A stretch of DNA of 64,000 nt. Origin: Olleya sp. Bg11-27 (GTDB lineage: Bacteria; Bacteroidota; Bacteroidia; Flavobacteriales; Flavobacteriaceae). Under the pieces are notes generated by a model. It was not told the DNA's origin, made no database searches, and saw only the letters and a program-made list of their open reading frames with translations. A program made the translations under genes and the position numbers. The stretch spans positions 310,001 to 374,000 of the forward strand of contig NZ_CP025117.1 of the NCBI RefSeq assembly GCF_002831645.1, written 5' to 3'. Of this stretch, positions 53,246-62,099 are shown in pieces (the first letter of the stretch is position 1; every line of letters begins with the position of its first letter).

Positions 53246-53590
53246 TTATGTAAACCAATGAAAAGGGTAAATAATCTGTGTTTTAGACAATCCAACATCA
53301 ATAGACCCACTACTTTTTTGATACACCAAGAAATTTTCTTGCTGCTCCTTACTAATTGCATTTACAAAAGCAAGTTGCTTAAAAAAAGTAATGCCGTCTT
53401 CTACCTGTACGTTAACTGTAAGATCAATTTGAGAATTTACAATTATACCTTGAGAATTTAAGGCCGCACTTGCTTGAACTGTATGCTGTGGAAAAGTATT
53501 TTGCACGACAGAAGCAACCTCAACTTCAGAAGTGAAGAAGGTAGACAGCCCTATTAAAAGAGAAATAACCAAAAAGTTAAATCTTACCAT
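53246..53590 (-). CDS. Hypothetical exported protein
   Basis: 114 residues from the ATG at 53590, with an N-terminal hydrophobic signal-like segment (FNFLVISLLIGLSTFF) and a soluble rest with LDLTVNVQVEDGITFFKQ. An earlier ATG at 53614 lies within the predicted promoter, so it was not used. No family recognised; it might be periplasmic. Confidence 0.55.
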   Translation of the reverse strand: MVRFNFLVISLLIGLSTFFTSEVEVASVVQNTFPQHTVQASAALNSQGIIVNSQIDLTVNVQVEDGITFFKQLAFVNAISKEQQENFLVYQKSSGSIDVGLSKTQIIYPFHWFT

Positions 53591-53611
53591 GTTATACTTT
53601 AATTTAAAGTA

Positions 53612-53619
53612 CAAAGGTA
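53612..53619 (-). promoter_or_regulatory. -7 element before the exported protein gene
   Basis: TACCTTTG on the minus strand matches TAnnTTTG, 21 bp before the ATG at 53590. No TTG at the -33 position is evident. Confidence 0.45.
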
Positions 53620-53720
53620 TATGATAAGTTGTTAAGAAGATGCTAAATTTTAAAAACGTACTTAATTTTTTTTTGAACCTACTAAAGCCTAAATTTAAAA
53701 CTTAAACTGTCAATTTACTT

Positions 53721-54626
53721 ATGCTAAAAATAGCTTATCATCCTATTTACTGTCATCCATTACCTGAGGGACATCGTTTTCCTATGCTAAAATACGAGTT
53801 GCTTCCTGCACAATTAAAACACGAAGGCACTTGTACTGAGGATAATTTTTTCGAGCCTAATAAAATGCTAAACGAAGCACCAATACTGGCAGTCCATGAT
53901 CCGGAGTATTTTTACGACTTGCTTAATATTACATTGGATCCACGTGCTGCGCGTAAAATTGGGTTTCCGCTGAGTGAGGTTTTAATTGAACGTGAAATAG
54001 TTATTGCAGACGGCACCATAAAAGCTAGTGAATTTGCTCTAAAACATGGTATTGCTATGAATATTGCTGGCGGAACACATCATGCATATACTAATCACGG
54101 AGAAGCCTTTTGCATGTTAAATGATCAAGCCATTGGCGCTCGATTTCTTCAGAAAAAAGGATTGGCTAAACGTATTTTAATCGTAGATCTAGACGTACAT
54201 CAAGGCAACGGGACTGCCCAAATATTTAAGGATGATCCTTCCGTGTTTACTTTTTCTATGCACGGAAAACATAATTACCCGTTTAAAAAAGAACAAAGTG
54301 ATTTGGATATTGCTTTAGAAAACAATGTCGGAGACACAGAATATCTTTCTGTTTTACAGGACACATTACCCAAACTAATTAAAGACTTTATACCCGACTT
54401 TATCTATTATTTATGTGGTGTAGACGTTATTGCCACAGATAAACTGGGTAAATTAGGACTAACCGTGACAGGCTGTAAAGCACGTGATCAATTTGTTTTA
54501 GAAACCTGTAAAGCTAATAACATACCAGTCATGTGTAGTATGGGCGGCGGTTATAGTCCAGACATTAAAACCATTGTCGAAGCGCATGCCAATACGTTTA
54601 GATTAGCTCAAAAAATCTATTTCTAA
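53721..54626 (+). CDS. Histone deacetylase-family hydrolase
   Basis: A 301-residue zinc hydrolase of the HDAC/acetoin-utilisation/acetylpolyamine amidohydrolase superfamily. Visible are the paired histidines in AGGTHHAYTNHGEAFCMLND near 114-133, zinc-binding Asp and His in ILIVDLDVHQGNGTAQIF near 149-166, and the second zinc Asp in YLCGVDVIATDKLGKLGLT near 232-249. The substrate in bacteria can be an acetylated polyamine, protein or small molecule; the sequence does not say. It is 36 bp upstream of the AraC-type regulator, on the same strand. Confidence 0.9.
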   Translation: MLKIAYHPIYCHPLPEGHRFPMLKYELLPAQLKHEGTCTEDNFFEPNKMLNEAPILAVHDPEYFYDLLNITLDPRAARKIGFPLSEVLIEREIVIADGTIKASEFALKHGIAMNIAGGTHHAYTNHGEAFCMLNDQAIGARFLQKKGLAKRILIVDLDVHQGNGTAQIFKDDPSVFTFSMHGKHNYPFKKEQSDLDIALENNVGDTEYLSVLQDTLPKLIKDFIPDFIYYLCGVDVIATDKLGKLGLTVTGCKARDQFVLETCKANNIPVMCSMGGGYSPDIKTIVEAHANTFRLAQKIYF

Positions 54627-54662
54627 ATGTAATGTAACCCTCGGTTATCAGACTATATAGTT

Positions 54663-55490
54663 ATGCTAAAAACATTTACAGAGTTTTCCACAAATGGGAC
54701 ATTAAAAATCTCTGACCAAAGTCTTTTAAAACAGTTTACAACCTCAAAGCAAATTGGGCTGTACACCTTTATTCTTACTGGTAGTAGTACCATTACTGCG
54801 GAAGTGGATGGCGTCCCTTTGGTTTTAAAACCGCATCAAATATTATCCTTAACGCCTATTCAAAATTTTAAATACATTGATGGGGACGATAGCGTAGTCT
54901 ATCAATTTAACCAAGAGTTTTATTGCATAAAAGACCATGATAAAGAGGTGGGTTGTGCCGGTGTTTTATTTTTTGGGAATGATACTATTCCGGTGGTTTC
55001 TTTAAACGAAAATGAGCAGCACAAATTTAATGTGCTCCATGATATGTTTTTAGATGAAATAGAAACAGAAGATACTATTCAGGCCGAAATGCTTAGAATG
55101 TTATTAGCGCGATTTATAATTAAGACCACACGTTTACTTAAAAACGAAACACCATCTGCACCACTTAATAAAGCTACTGACGAAACATTAAGACAGTATA
55201 ACTTATTAGTAGAAACCCATTTTAAAGAAGCCCATCAAGTTAGTTTTTACGCAGAAAAATTATTTAAGTCTCCAAAAACACTATCCAATAGCTTTGCCAA
55301 ATCGGGACAAAGTCCTTTAAAGATTATTCATGAGCGTTTAGTATTAGAAACCAAACGTCAATTAATGTATACTGACAAAACTGCTAAACAAATTGCTTTC
55401 GATATTGGTTTTGAGGATGCTTCACACTTAAGCAGATTGTTTAAAAAACAAACTAGCATTACACTTTCTGACTTTAAAAAGAGTTTATAA
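54663..55490 (+). CDS. AraC family transcriptional regulator
   Basis: A 275-residue regulator. The N-terminal half is a cupin-like sensor domain (GLYTFILTGSSTITAEVDG, LKPHQILSLTPIQNF). The C-terminal 100 residues contain two helix-turn-helix motifs typical of AraC (VSFYAEKLFKSPKTLSNSFAK, then AKQIAFDIGFEDASHLSRLF). The downstream small ORF, AhpD-like and cupredoxin-like genes on the same strand are its likely targets by position. Confidence 0.9.
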   Translation: MLKTFTEFSTNGTLKISDQSLLKQFTTSKQIGLYTFILTGSSTITAEVDGVPLVLKPHQILSLTPIQNFKYIDGDDSVVYQFNQEFYCIKDHDKEVGCAGVLFFGNDTIPVVSLNENEQHKFNVLHDMFLDEIETEDTIQAEMLRMLLARFIIKTTRLLKNETPSAPLNKATDETLRQYNLLVETHFKEAHQVSFYAEKLFKSPKTLSNSFAKSGQSPLKIIHERLVLETKRQLMYTDKTAKQIAFDIGFEDASHLSRLFKKQTSITLSDFKKSL

Positions 55491-55623
55491 ACCACATTTA
55501 AAGCCTTTATTTCTTCACAAAAACCATTTTTGGGAAAAATCGACAACTACTAAGGTAATATCGTCGTTTTAAAACCCGCTTTCGCGTCGCATCTTTGCAC
55601 TGTAATATAAAAACAACAGCATT

Positions 55624-55791
55624 ATGAAAACGACCATATCTATATTCAACTTAATTGAAATCTTTACAAAAGCAAAAAGAAAGTTAACCAAATCTATCAA
55701 TCCACAAGAACATTGTGAGCATAAACAATTACACGATTACTATTGTGATGCAGAAATAAACAAAGGAATTATTGACAATTCAATTATATAA
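55624..55791 (+). CDS. Small 55-residue protein before the AhpD-like gene
   Basis: An ATG-to-TAA frame of 55 codons, MKTTISIFNLIEIFTKAKRK at the start. The first half is an amphipathic basic helix; the second has a Cys/His group (EHCEHKQLHDYYCDAE) that could bind metal. It is preceded by a promoter-like CATCTTTG 30 bp upstream and followed after 26 bp by the AhpD-like gene. Coding status is supported by its position and start spacing but not proven. Confidence 0.5.
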   Translation: MKTTISIFNLIEIFTKAKRKLTKSINPQEHCEHKQLHDYYCDAEINKGIIDNSII

Positions 55792-55817
55792 AAACACAAC
55801 ATTTAAAACATAAGATT

Positions 55818-56366
55818 ATGACACCCATTAAAGCACTTAAAAGAAACGAAGTAAACGCAACCAATCAAGCTATTTTTGACCAATTAGAAAAAGCTGTAGG
55901 ATTTGTACCAAATTTATATGCCACGTATGCTAATAGCGAAACTGCTTTAGAAAACTACTTGAATTTTGCAAATGCAAAGACTTCTTTAAAAGCTAAAGAA
56001 AAAGAAGTAGTAAATCTTGCTGTAAGTGAAGTAAACAGCTGTATCTACTGTTTATCGGCACACACTGCTATTGGTAAAATGAATGGCTTTACAGACGACC
56101 AAATTTTAGAACTAAGAGCAGGAAAAGCCTCTTTTGACACTAAGTTTAATGCTTTAGCTGCTTTAGCTAAAAACATTACAGAAACTAGAGGAAAAACAGA
56201 CGCTACAATCTTAAACAACTTTTTAGACGCTGGTTATAACCACGGAAACTTAATTGATGTTATTGCTTTAGTTGGAGATAAAACAATCTCTAATTACATC
56301 CATAATACAACACAAGTCCCTGTAGATTTCCCAGTAGCACAACCATTAGAAACAGTAATATCTTAA
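55818..56366 (+). CDS. Carboxymuconolactone decarboxylase/AhpD-like protein
   Basis: A 182-residue all-helical protein of the alkylhydroperoxidase-D fold. The redox motif is EVNSCIYCLSAHTAIG near residues 69-84, with CxxC followed three residues later by His, as in AhpD-type peroxidase cofactors. It is likely to detoxify peroxides or reactive electrophiles in the cytoplasm. It lies between the small ORF and the cupredoxin-like gene, with 28 bp to the latter, and is probably controlled by the AraC-type gene upstream. Confidence 0.87.
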   Translation: MTPIKALKRNEVNATNQAIFDQLEKAVGFVPNLYATYANSETALENYLNFANAKTSLKAKEKEVVNLAVSEVNSCIYCLSAHTAIGKMNGFTDDQILELRAGKASFDTKFNALAALAKNITETRGKTDATILNNFLDAGYNHGNLIDVIALVGDKTISNYIHNTTQVPVDFPVAQPLETVIS

Positions 56367-56394
56367 TTAATTATAACCTAAAAAATAAATAACA

Positions 56395-56784
56395 ATGAAA
56401 AAATTAATCGCAACTTTAGTAATGACATTAACACTTTTAGTATCTGTTAATGCACAAGACAAAATGATGAAACATGATGCTGTAAAAACAGTCGCATTAG
56501 AACAAACTACAGGTGAGTTTACTCAAAAAGGATTAACGATAAGTGAAGGGACTTATATTTTTGAAATAGCTAACAACGCTGTTGGAACAGATGTTGGCTT
56601 TGTACTAATTAAAAAAGGTGCTGATGCTTCTAACCCAGAAAACCACATTAAAACTGCTTACGTAACTAGTGTTGTTAAGGGTGGAGAAACGCAAACGTCT
56701 AGCGCAACAACATTAGCAAAAGGAGAATACACATACTTTTGTCCATTAAATAAAACACCACAGTACACATTAACTGTACAGTAA
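56395..56784 (+). CDS. Exported cupredoxin-like protein with reduced copper site
   Basis: A 129-residue protein with a signal peptide ending near VNAQ (residue 20). The strand pattern (GLTISEGTYIFEIANNAVG, then GEYTYFCPLNKTPQYTLTV at the end) is that of single-domain cupredoxins. Of the usual His-Cys-His-Met ligands only the Cys (CPLNK) is at its expected place; the His and Met after it are replaced. Copper binding is thus doubtful, or other residues such as the His of ENHIKTAY take part. It forms an operon with the AhpD-like gene. Confidence 0.7.
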   Translation: MKKLIATLVMTLTLLVSVNAQDKMMKHDAVKTVALEQTTGEFTQKGLTISEGTYIFEIANNAVGTDVGFVLIKKGADASNPENHIKTAYVTSVVKGGETQTSSATTLAKGEYTYFCPLNKTPQYTLTVQ

Positions 56785-56800
56785 CATTAGCTTTTAAGTT

Positions 56801-56843
56801 AAAAAAAAATCCTGCCTACGATTACGTTAGACAGGATTTTTTG
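56801..56843 (+). terminator. Terminator after the cupredoxin-like gene
   Basis: Stem AAATCCTG-CTA / TAG-CAGGATTT with single mismatches, a loop of about ten bases and T5-T6. Confidence 0.75.
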
Positions 56844-56888
56844 TATTTACATGAAAGCCACAATTGTAATGACCACATAAAACAAATA

Positions 56889-56924
56889 AAAACTCAAAGT
56901 CATCGTTACAACAACCTTGAGTTT
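56889..56924 (-). terminator. Terminator after the Cys-rich lipoprotein gene
   Basis: On the minus strand AAACTCAAGG pairs with the ACTTTGAGTTT arm with a mismatch, followed by TTTATTT. It lies 7 bp past the stop. Confidence 0.55.
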
Positions 56925-56930
56925 AATATT

Positions 56931-58139
56931 TTAATTATTACAACTATAAAACTCTACAATTTCCACTGAATTACTTACTACTGTAACAGACTCCGTTGTC
57001 ACAGTTTGTGTCCATCCTGTTTGGTTTACAATTTCAACTGTATACGTTCCATCAGGTATACCTGAAAAGAAAATATTACCATTTACATCTGTTGTTTCCG
57101 TTCTAATAATTGTATTCGAAGCATCTTTTAAATTAAACATCCAACCCGCTCCTAATACATCTGTCGTATTATTAAACATTCTATCACAATCTTCTTCTAA
57201 AATATTTAAGACACTAATGACATTGTTTTCACAACACCCTTCTACATTATTAGAGATTGCCTGCTCACCATTACTTGTAACCATATTTCCTAAAAATGAA
57301 AACCCTAAAGTTACAGAGCCCGTATTTACTAATCGTGCTCTAACACTATAACTCCCAGAACTTAAAGACAATCCAGTTGCTGACCATGTTAAAATGGGAT
57401 CTATAGACCACACATAGGTAGCACTTGTATTTAAAACCGTATTTGTTGCGTTATCTATTAACACAAAAGAGACTTGATCATCTCCTTTATAGGTAAAACT
57501 AAAATCTACACTTGTATCTTCCAACACACAAAATGAACGTTCAAAAACGTATGGCACTCTATCTCCATCAGCATTAGAAGCATTATTACAACCAAAATTC
57601 CCATTTGCCCCTAAGTCAAAAGGAGCAATAGTTGATGCCCCTGGCTGATTAACCCATTGTGTATTATTAAAGTTATTATAATTCATGACATAAGTATCAC
57701 CTGAAAATGTTCCTATCGCAGGACTTGTACACGGATTATCTGGCGAAAATTGAAAAATAGGAGGTTGATTTATAATTTTCCAAAACGGATCTACAGCTCC
57801 AAAAGCTGGCGTAATTACATCTCCGTTAGCATCTATACCTGTCGATAAATTTAAATCTGATTGAAGATCACATCCTTCAGGAATTGAATTTACTGGCATA
57901 CATTCGCAAAATTCATTTACAATTCCGTCATTGATACCATTTGCATTTGAATCACAACGGTCACCAATATTTAACTCAAGATCGGCACAATCTAAATCAT
58001 TAAGATTTATGTAGTCACAATCTTCTTCACTACACGAAAACACCAAAAACAAAATAATAATTAGTGCTAAATATTTTATTGTTGCAAAAAACCAAGAGTC
58101 TAAATCAGTATTTTTTTTATTTATATATCTATTTTTCAT
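56931..58139 (-). CDS. Cys-rich lipoprotein with SdrD-B-like domain
   Basis: 402 residues from the ATG at 58139 (an ATG at 58166 would add nine residues before the charged start MKNRYINKK). A hydrophobic segment ends in the lipobox FSCS near Cys36. It is followed by CDYINLNDLDCADLELNIGD and several Cys pairs (CDSNANGIND, CECMP). The middle has a PA14/GLUG-like beta domain with SFTYKGDDQVSFVLIDN. The C-terminal part (ILEEDCDRMFNNTTDVLGAG, then GTYTVEIVNQTGWTQTVT) is a SdrD-B/Cna-B-like module. It is next to the large OmpA protein gene and probably part of the same cell-surface complex. Confidence 0.7.
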   Translation of the reverse strand: MKNRYINKKNTDLDSWFFATIKYLALIIILFLVFSCSEEDCDYINLNDLDCADLELNIGDRCDSNANGINDGIVNEFCECMPVNSIPEGCDLQSDLNLSTGIDANGDVITPAFGAVDPFWKIINQPPIFQFSPDNPCTSPAIGTFSGDTYVMNYNNFNNTQWVNQPGASTIAPFDLGANGNFGCNNASNADGDRVPYVFERSFCVLEDTSVDFSFTYKGDDQVSFVLIDNATNTVLNTSATYVWSIDPILTWSATGLSLSSGSYSVRARLVNTGSVTLGFSFLGNMVTSNGEQAISNNVEGCCENNVISVLNILEEDCDRMFNNTTDVLGAGWMFNLKDASNTIIRTETTDVNGNIFFSGIPDGTYTVEIVNQTGWTQTVTTESVTVVSNSVEIVEFYSCNN

Positions 58140-58163
58140 AATTTCTAAATTTTTAAAACAAGC

Positions 58164-58196
58164 CAAGGCAGCCAGTTATCTATAATTACTGCCTTG
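58164..58196 (-). other. Intercistronic hairpin between the large OmpA and Cys-rich lipoprotein genes
   Basis: CAAGGCAG / CTGCCTTG arms around a 17-base loop, without a good T-run. It may stabilise the 3' end of the OmpA message or weakly terminate it. Confidence 0.45.
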
Positions 58197-58235
58197 ACTC
58201 TATATTAATTAATAGCCTTATTTAAATGGTTTCAT

Positions 58236-60005
58236 TTATTCTGAACAAACGACCTTAAACTCCGTTCTACGATTAATTGTATGCTCACTTTCTAAACATT
58301 TTACTCCATCTGCACAACGGTTAAGTAGTTCTGACTCTCCTGCTCCTCGAGCAATCAAACGACCTCTTAAAACTCCTTTAGTCATTAAATAGTCTACTGT
58401 AGACTGGGCACGTTTTTGAGATAACTCTTGATTATATTTATTACTACCTCTAGAGTCCGTATGTGATGACATTTCAACTTTAATAGATGGATTATCCTGC
58501 ATTAGTTTTACAACATACTCCAAATCCGGGCCTGCTGCAGGTAAAATATCCCATTTATCAAGATTAAAAATGATATTATCCAATTTAATAGCCTGACCAC
58601 ACGGATTAACACACATTTCAAAATCTATAAACAAGGACTTATTTCTATCCATATCTGTTGTAGAAACATGTACTTCATTCGAAAAATAACCATTCTTTCT
58701 ACCATTTAATGCGTAAGTCGATGCTTGCTTTAAATGAAAAATAAAATCTCCTTCTACATCAGACAATGTATTTTTTTGTCCAGCTTGAAGCTTATCTTTT
58801 AAGATAATATCCACGCCTTGAATACCTATAGCTGTATTACACTCAACTACATCTCCTTTTAAAATAAAATTAAGATCTCCATATTTAATTTCTTTTTGAA
58901 TGCTATTACCCTCTTTCTTACAGGCAATAAATTCATTTATAGAAATCGAGGTTTCATCTAAGTCTACATTGTACAATCTACCCGTAACGATATAATCGTT
59001 TTGTGCTACGTCATTAAAAACAACCACTCCATAAGAATTTGTTGTACCTGCCTGCACTATATTTTCGTGTAAATCCGTTAATATCACATCTGTATCCGGT
59101 AAGATTTCTCCTGTAAATTTATCTAAAGCAGTAACGGTTACACTACAACCACAAGTTGCACAACATCTAGGCATATGGTCTTCTCCGCAAACCTCACAAA
59201 CCTCAACTTTTTCTTTTTTATTAAATTTAAAAGTTACACCAGCAAATAACCCAACAGAAGAAATATCACAATCACATGGTTCTTCTCTTAACAAAGGACC
59301 ATTTGGATCTTGTCCATTACCTGTAGCTCCTGCAGCCCCAGTAATATCTACTAGAGGATAATACCCAGTCGACACAGCTAGCGGCGTATCGTATAATTCG
59401 GTAGCACCAAGATGGCGCATATAATAAGCACCTGCATTAATTCCAAAATTGTCATTTAAATAGTAAGTAAACCTCATTTGCCCTTTAAAAGTAAGGACTC
59501 CTGAATCATCATAACCTGCATGAAAGTTTAATGGTTGAGTAGTAGGCATTGTACTTTGCAAATAAGTACGCCCCCCTTCTATTGATGCTAATCCAACGCG
59601 TGTACTAAATTCTGCAGTAAATTTTCTAGACAAGCTTCTAAATTGAAAGTTTGGCCCTATACCAAAAAATAGTCTAGATATATTATCCTCTACTAAATTA
59701 AAATTAGTGACTAATGCCCCAGTTGTATCGTACAAATTATCTGTTGGGTATTGACTTTCGGATTGATTTTTTATATAATCAAAGTCCATCCCCAGACCAA
59801 ACCAATTCCAATAATAATCTAAAGATAACCCCAAGTCTAAACCGCCTTTATAATCTATATAAGGTGTATTGTTATTATAACTTGGAAAGTCATAACCAAT
59901 TCTTGGTGACAACTGAAAATAATTAGTATCTCCTTGTTGGGCATTTGCAATAAATGCCGAAGCAAATAAAAATATGATTAATAAAAAATTGAATAGCTTT
60001 TTCAT
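58236..60005 (-). CDS. Large OmpA-family outer membrane protein with Cys cluster
   Basis: A 589-residue outer-membrane protein. A signal peptide ends near FIANAQ (residue 23). Residues 24-265 form a beta-barrel-like domain (PRIGYDFPSYNN, GLSLDYYWNWFG, MRFTYYLNDNFGINAGAYY). Next comes a short linker with seven Cys in about 20 residues (VCEVCGEDHMPRCCATCGC, near 268-286), then two carboxypeptidase-regulatory-like beta modules (VTALDKFTGEILPDTDVILTD; GIQGVDIILKDK), and a C-terminal OmpA peptidoglycan-binding domain (MSSHTDSRGSNKYNQELSQKRA). The Cys cluster is unusual for an exported protein. Confidence 0.85.
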   Translation of the reverse strand: MKKLFNFLLIIFLFASAFIANAQQGDTNYFQLSPRIGYDFPSYNNNTPYIDYKGGLDLGLSLDYYWNWFGLGMDFDYIKNQSESQYPTDNLYDTTGALVTNFNLVEDNISRLFFGIGPNFQFRSLSRKFTAEFSTRVGLASIEGGRTYLQSTMPTTQPLNFHAGYDDSGVLTFKGQMRFTYYLNDNFGINAGAYYMRHLGATELYDTPLAVSTGYYPLVDITGAAGATGNGQDPNGPLLREEPCDCDISSVGLFAGVTFKFNKKEKVEVCEVCGEDHMPRCCATCGCSVTVTALDKFTGEILPDTDVILTDLHENIVQAGTTNSYGVVVFNDVAQNDYIVTGRLYNVDLDETSISINEFIACKKEGNSIQKEIKYGDLNFILKGDVVECNTAIGIQGVDIILKDKLQAGQKNTLSDVEGDFIFHLKQASTYALNGRKNGYFSNEVHVSTTDMDRNKSLFIDFEMCVNPCGQAIKLDNIIFNLDKWDILPAAGPDLEYVVKLMQDNPSIKVEMSSHTDSRGSNKYNQELSQKRAQSTVDYLMTKGVLRGRLIARGAGESELLNRCADGVKCLESEHTINRRTEFKVVCSE

Positions 60006-60194
60006 GATTAACAGTTTTAAATTTTAGTTATACATATTTATATAAAGAAGGGATCGCTTTTGTTACCCTTCTTATAAAACCGTGTTAATCCAGAGAGTTA
60101 ATACACAACCAAATTTGGCCACGAAAAATCATTTATTATAGCAACAAGTAACCTGTAATTATTTTCAACCTATGCCATGCTAACTGTTATGGAC

Positions 60195-60225
60195 AAAAAA
60201 AAGCCCACTATAAATAGTAGGCTTT
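60195..60225 (-). terminator. Terminator after the small membrane protein gene
   Basis: On the minus strand GCCTACTATTTATAGTGGGC folds into a hairpin with one mismatch and is followed by T8. Confidence 0.75.
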
Positions 60226-60249
60226 GCAATTGTAATAAAAAATTTAAAA

Positions 60250-60633
60250 CTACAAACTTTGAAGAAGTATCAATCCAAGTACTAAGCAGACAAAAGGTAA
60301 GCTAAACAACATCATTAAATTATGCTTCTTTGCTTTACTTTTATTAAACTTAGCATTTAAAACTTTTCTAGTTTTTCCATTATATTTTAGCCAATTTTTA
60401 AAATGAATAGCGATAGCAGATAATACAAATAGTGTCCAAGCTTTTTCGCTTGATATCGTCGATGCATTCATCTTAGTTAAAAAAGTAGCTACAAATACAC
60501 CCAACAAAAAGCATAGAGCTATTTGCAAAGTAGAAATATAAAATAAAGCTATAGTATTCGCCTTTTGCTTAAACTTTGTTTTAAACGCTGTAAATACGGT
60601 AAAGAAAAACTGATCAAATGTATTATTATTCAT
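60250..60633 (-). CDS. Small multi-pass membrane protein
   Basis: A 127-residue membrane protein with three to four hydrophobic segments (TIALFYISTLQIALCFLLGV, AWTLFVLSAIAIHF, LMMLFSLPFVCLVLGLILL) and strongly basic loops (KTRKVLNAKFNKSKAKKH). No family recognised. It sits between the DUF5689 lipoprotein and the large OmpA gene, all on the minus strand. Function unknown. Confidence 0.65.
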   Translation of the reverse strand: MNNNTFDQFFFTVFTAFKTKFKQKANTIALFYISTLQIALCFLLGVFVATFLTKMNASTISSEKAWTLFVLSAIAIHFKNWLKYNGKTRKVLNAKFNKSKAKKHNLMMLFSLPFVCLVLGLILLQSL

Positions 60634-60696
60634 AAATTATTAAAATGGGTCGCCCGCTTCACTTCAAGTGGTTCTCTTTTAAGATTGAAAATTAAA

Positions 60697-62067
60697 TTAT
60701 TGTACTGTTACAAATACATTATCCAAATGCACCGTTGAGTTTAAATTATTAGTATCACTCCCTGTGTACACAAAAGCGATGTAACCTTGTCCAGAAAATG
60801 TTGACAAATCAATATCTCCAGAACCTGTCCAAGTATACCAATTATCAAAATTAGCCTCTAAACTTGACGTAAACTCTAATGTTTGCCAAGTTGCATTTAA
60901 AATACCCACTGGTGTCCCATCAAAATTTGTGGAAATATAAACTTTTATTGCGTCATGTCCTACATCTGGATATGCATGTTCTGTTTGAAAAGTTAATATT
61001 TCTCCATCTCCTTGGTCTAAATCCAATACAGGAGAAATAAGCCACCCTGTATTATTACTATCTCCTGATGATAAAGCAGAAAACTCAGCAAATCCATTGC
61101 CTTGATATACTTGCTCTGTCCAAGATTCGCTACCCTCCTCAGTACTATTCAACCAACCCTCAAAATTAAAATTAGTATTATCTGAAGCTTCCGTAAAATA
61201 AGCGGTTAATAAAGCTTCAGAACAAGGCTCAAGATTATTAAAGTGTAGTGCTTCTGGTGTATTTATATAGAGAGTATAAAAGTCGTCATAAAAATCTCTA
61301 GTTAAAACCCCATCACTACTGCCTCGGTTTTCAGGTAAAGTCACACTTTTAAAATCAGAAAAGGTACTTGTACTTAAAATAACACTATTTCCTAAGCAAT
61401 TAAGCATGACACGCTCGCCATTAAAACTATCATTATTTTCTGAAGCAAAAGTCTGCCCCATATGATCATCAGCAAATGTCATATTATTCAATCTAATATA
61501 TTGACTTTCTAATCCGTCTGAAAAATCGACAATAGAAACTTCTTTTGCAATTACTGCAGCAACCTCGTCAGTCCTTTTAATATATTCTGTCACTTGTGTG
61601 CTGGGAATCCGCGCTATCTGACCACCTTCTAACCGCCCTAACTGAATCACACCATTACTTTCTCCTACTGCCAAACCGTTTAGTTTGACATATACTTTAC
61701 GTCCAAACTCATACTGAGTAAACATAGGATTTTTATCTACTTGAATGACAATAGCTGCTGTTGGGTTTTCCGGAGCATCCTGTATAACTAACTGTTTATA
61801 AAAATTTCCGCCCTCATCACTTGAAACAACATAACCTTCGGTATATTTTTCCAAAACACCTTCTGCTACTGCTTCATAAGTAACTGGATCTCCGGTACCT
61901 GTTCCAAAGTTTCCTAAAACAGCGTTAATCGAATTAAACTGAGCTTGGTCATTTGGATATGCCGTAATCCCTGAAAGGCTCATAGGTATATCAAAATTAT
62001 CATCTTCTACGCAACTAATACAAACAAATAAACTTACTATTAGCCACGCTACTTTGTAAGTCTTCAT
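60697..62067 (-). CDS. DUF5689 / choice-of-anchor J lipoprotein
   Basis: 456 residues from the ATG at 62067 (the ATG at 62097 lies 3 bp before the receptor stop and would add ten polar residues). Lipobox CISC (Cys19). The first 280 residues are the DUF5689 domain, which has an OB-like pattern (YVVSSDEGGNFYKQLVIQD, FGRKVYVKLNGLAVGE, NNMTFADDHMGQTF). The remainder is a jelly-roll choice-of-anchor J-like domain (GWLISPVLDLDQGDGEILTF, WYTWTGSGDIDLS, HLDNVFVTV). It follows the TonB-dependent receptor, a pairing common in Bacteroidota, and probably binds a substrate on the surface. Substrate unknown. Confidence 0.8.
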   Translation of the reverse strand: MKTYKVAWLIVSLFVCISCVEDDNFDIPMSLSGITAYPNDQAQFNSINAVLGNFGTGTGDPVTYEAVAEGVLEKYTEGYVVSSDEGGNFYKQLVIQDAPENPTAAIVIQVDKNPMFTQYEFGRKVYVKLNGLAVGESNGVIQLGRLEGGQIARIPSTQVTEYIKRTDEVAAVIAKEVSIVDFSDGLESQYIRLNNMTFADDHMGQTFASENNDSFNGERVMLNCLGNSVILSTSTFSDFKSVTLPENRGSSDGVLTRDFYDDFYTLYINTPEALHFNNLEPCSEALLTAYFTEASDNTNFNFEGWLNSTEEGSESWTEQVYQGNGFAEFSALSSGDSNNTGWLISPVLDLDQGDGEILTFQTEHAYPDVGHDAIKVYISTNFDGTPVGILNATWQTLEFTSSLEANFDNWYTWTGSGDIDLSTFSGQGYIAFVYTGSDTNNLNSTVHLDNVFVTVQ

Positions 62068-62099
62068 TTTTCTTGAATTTATTTTTTCTTTATACATAA

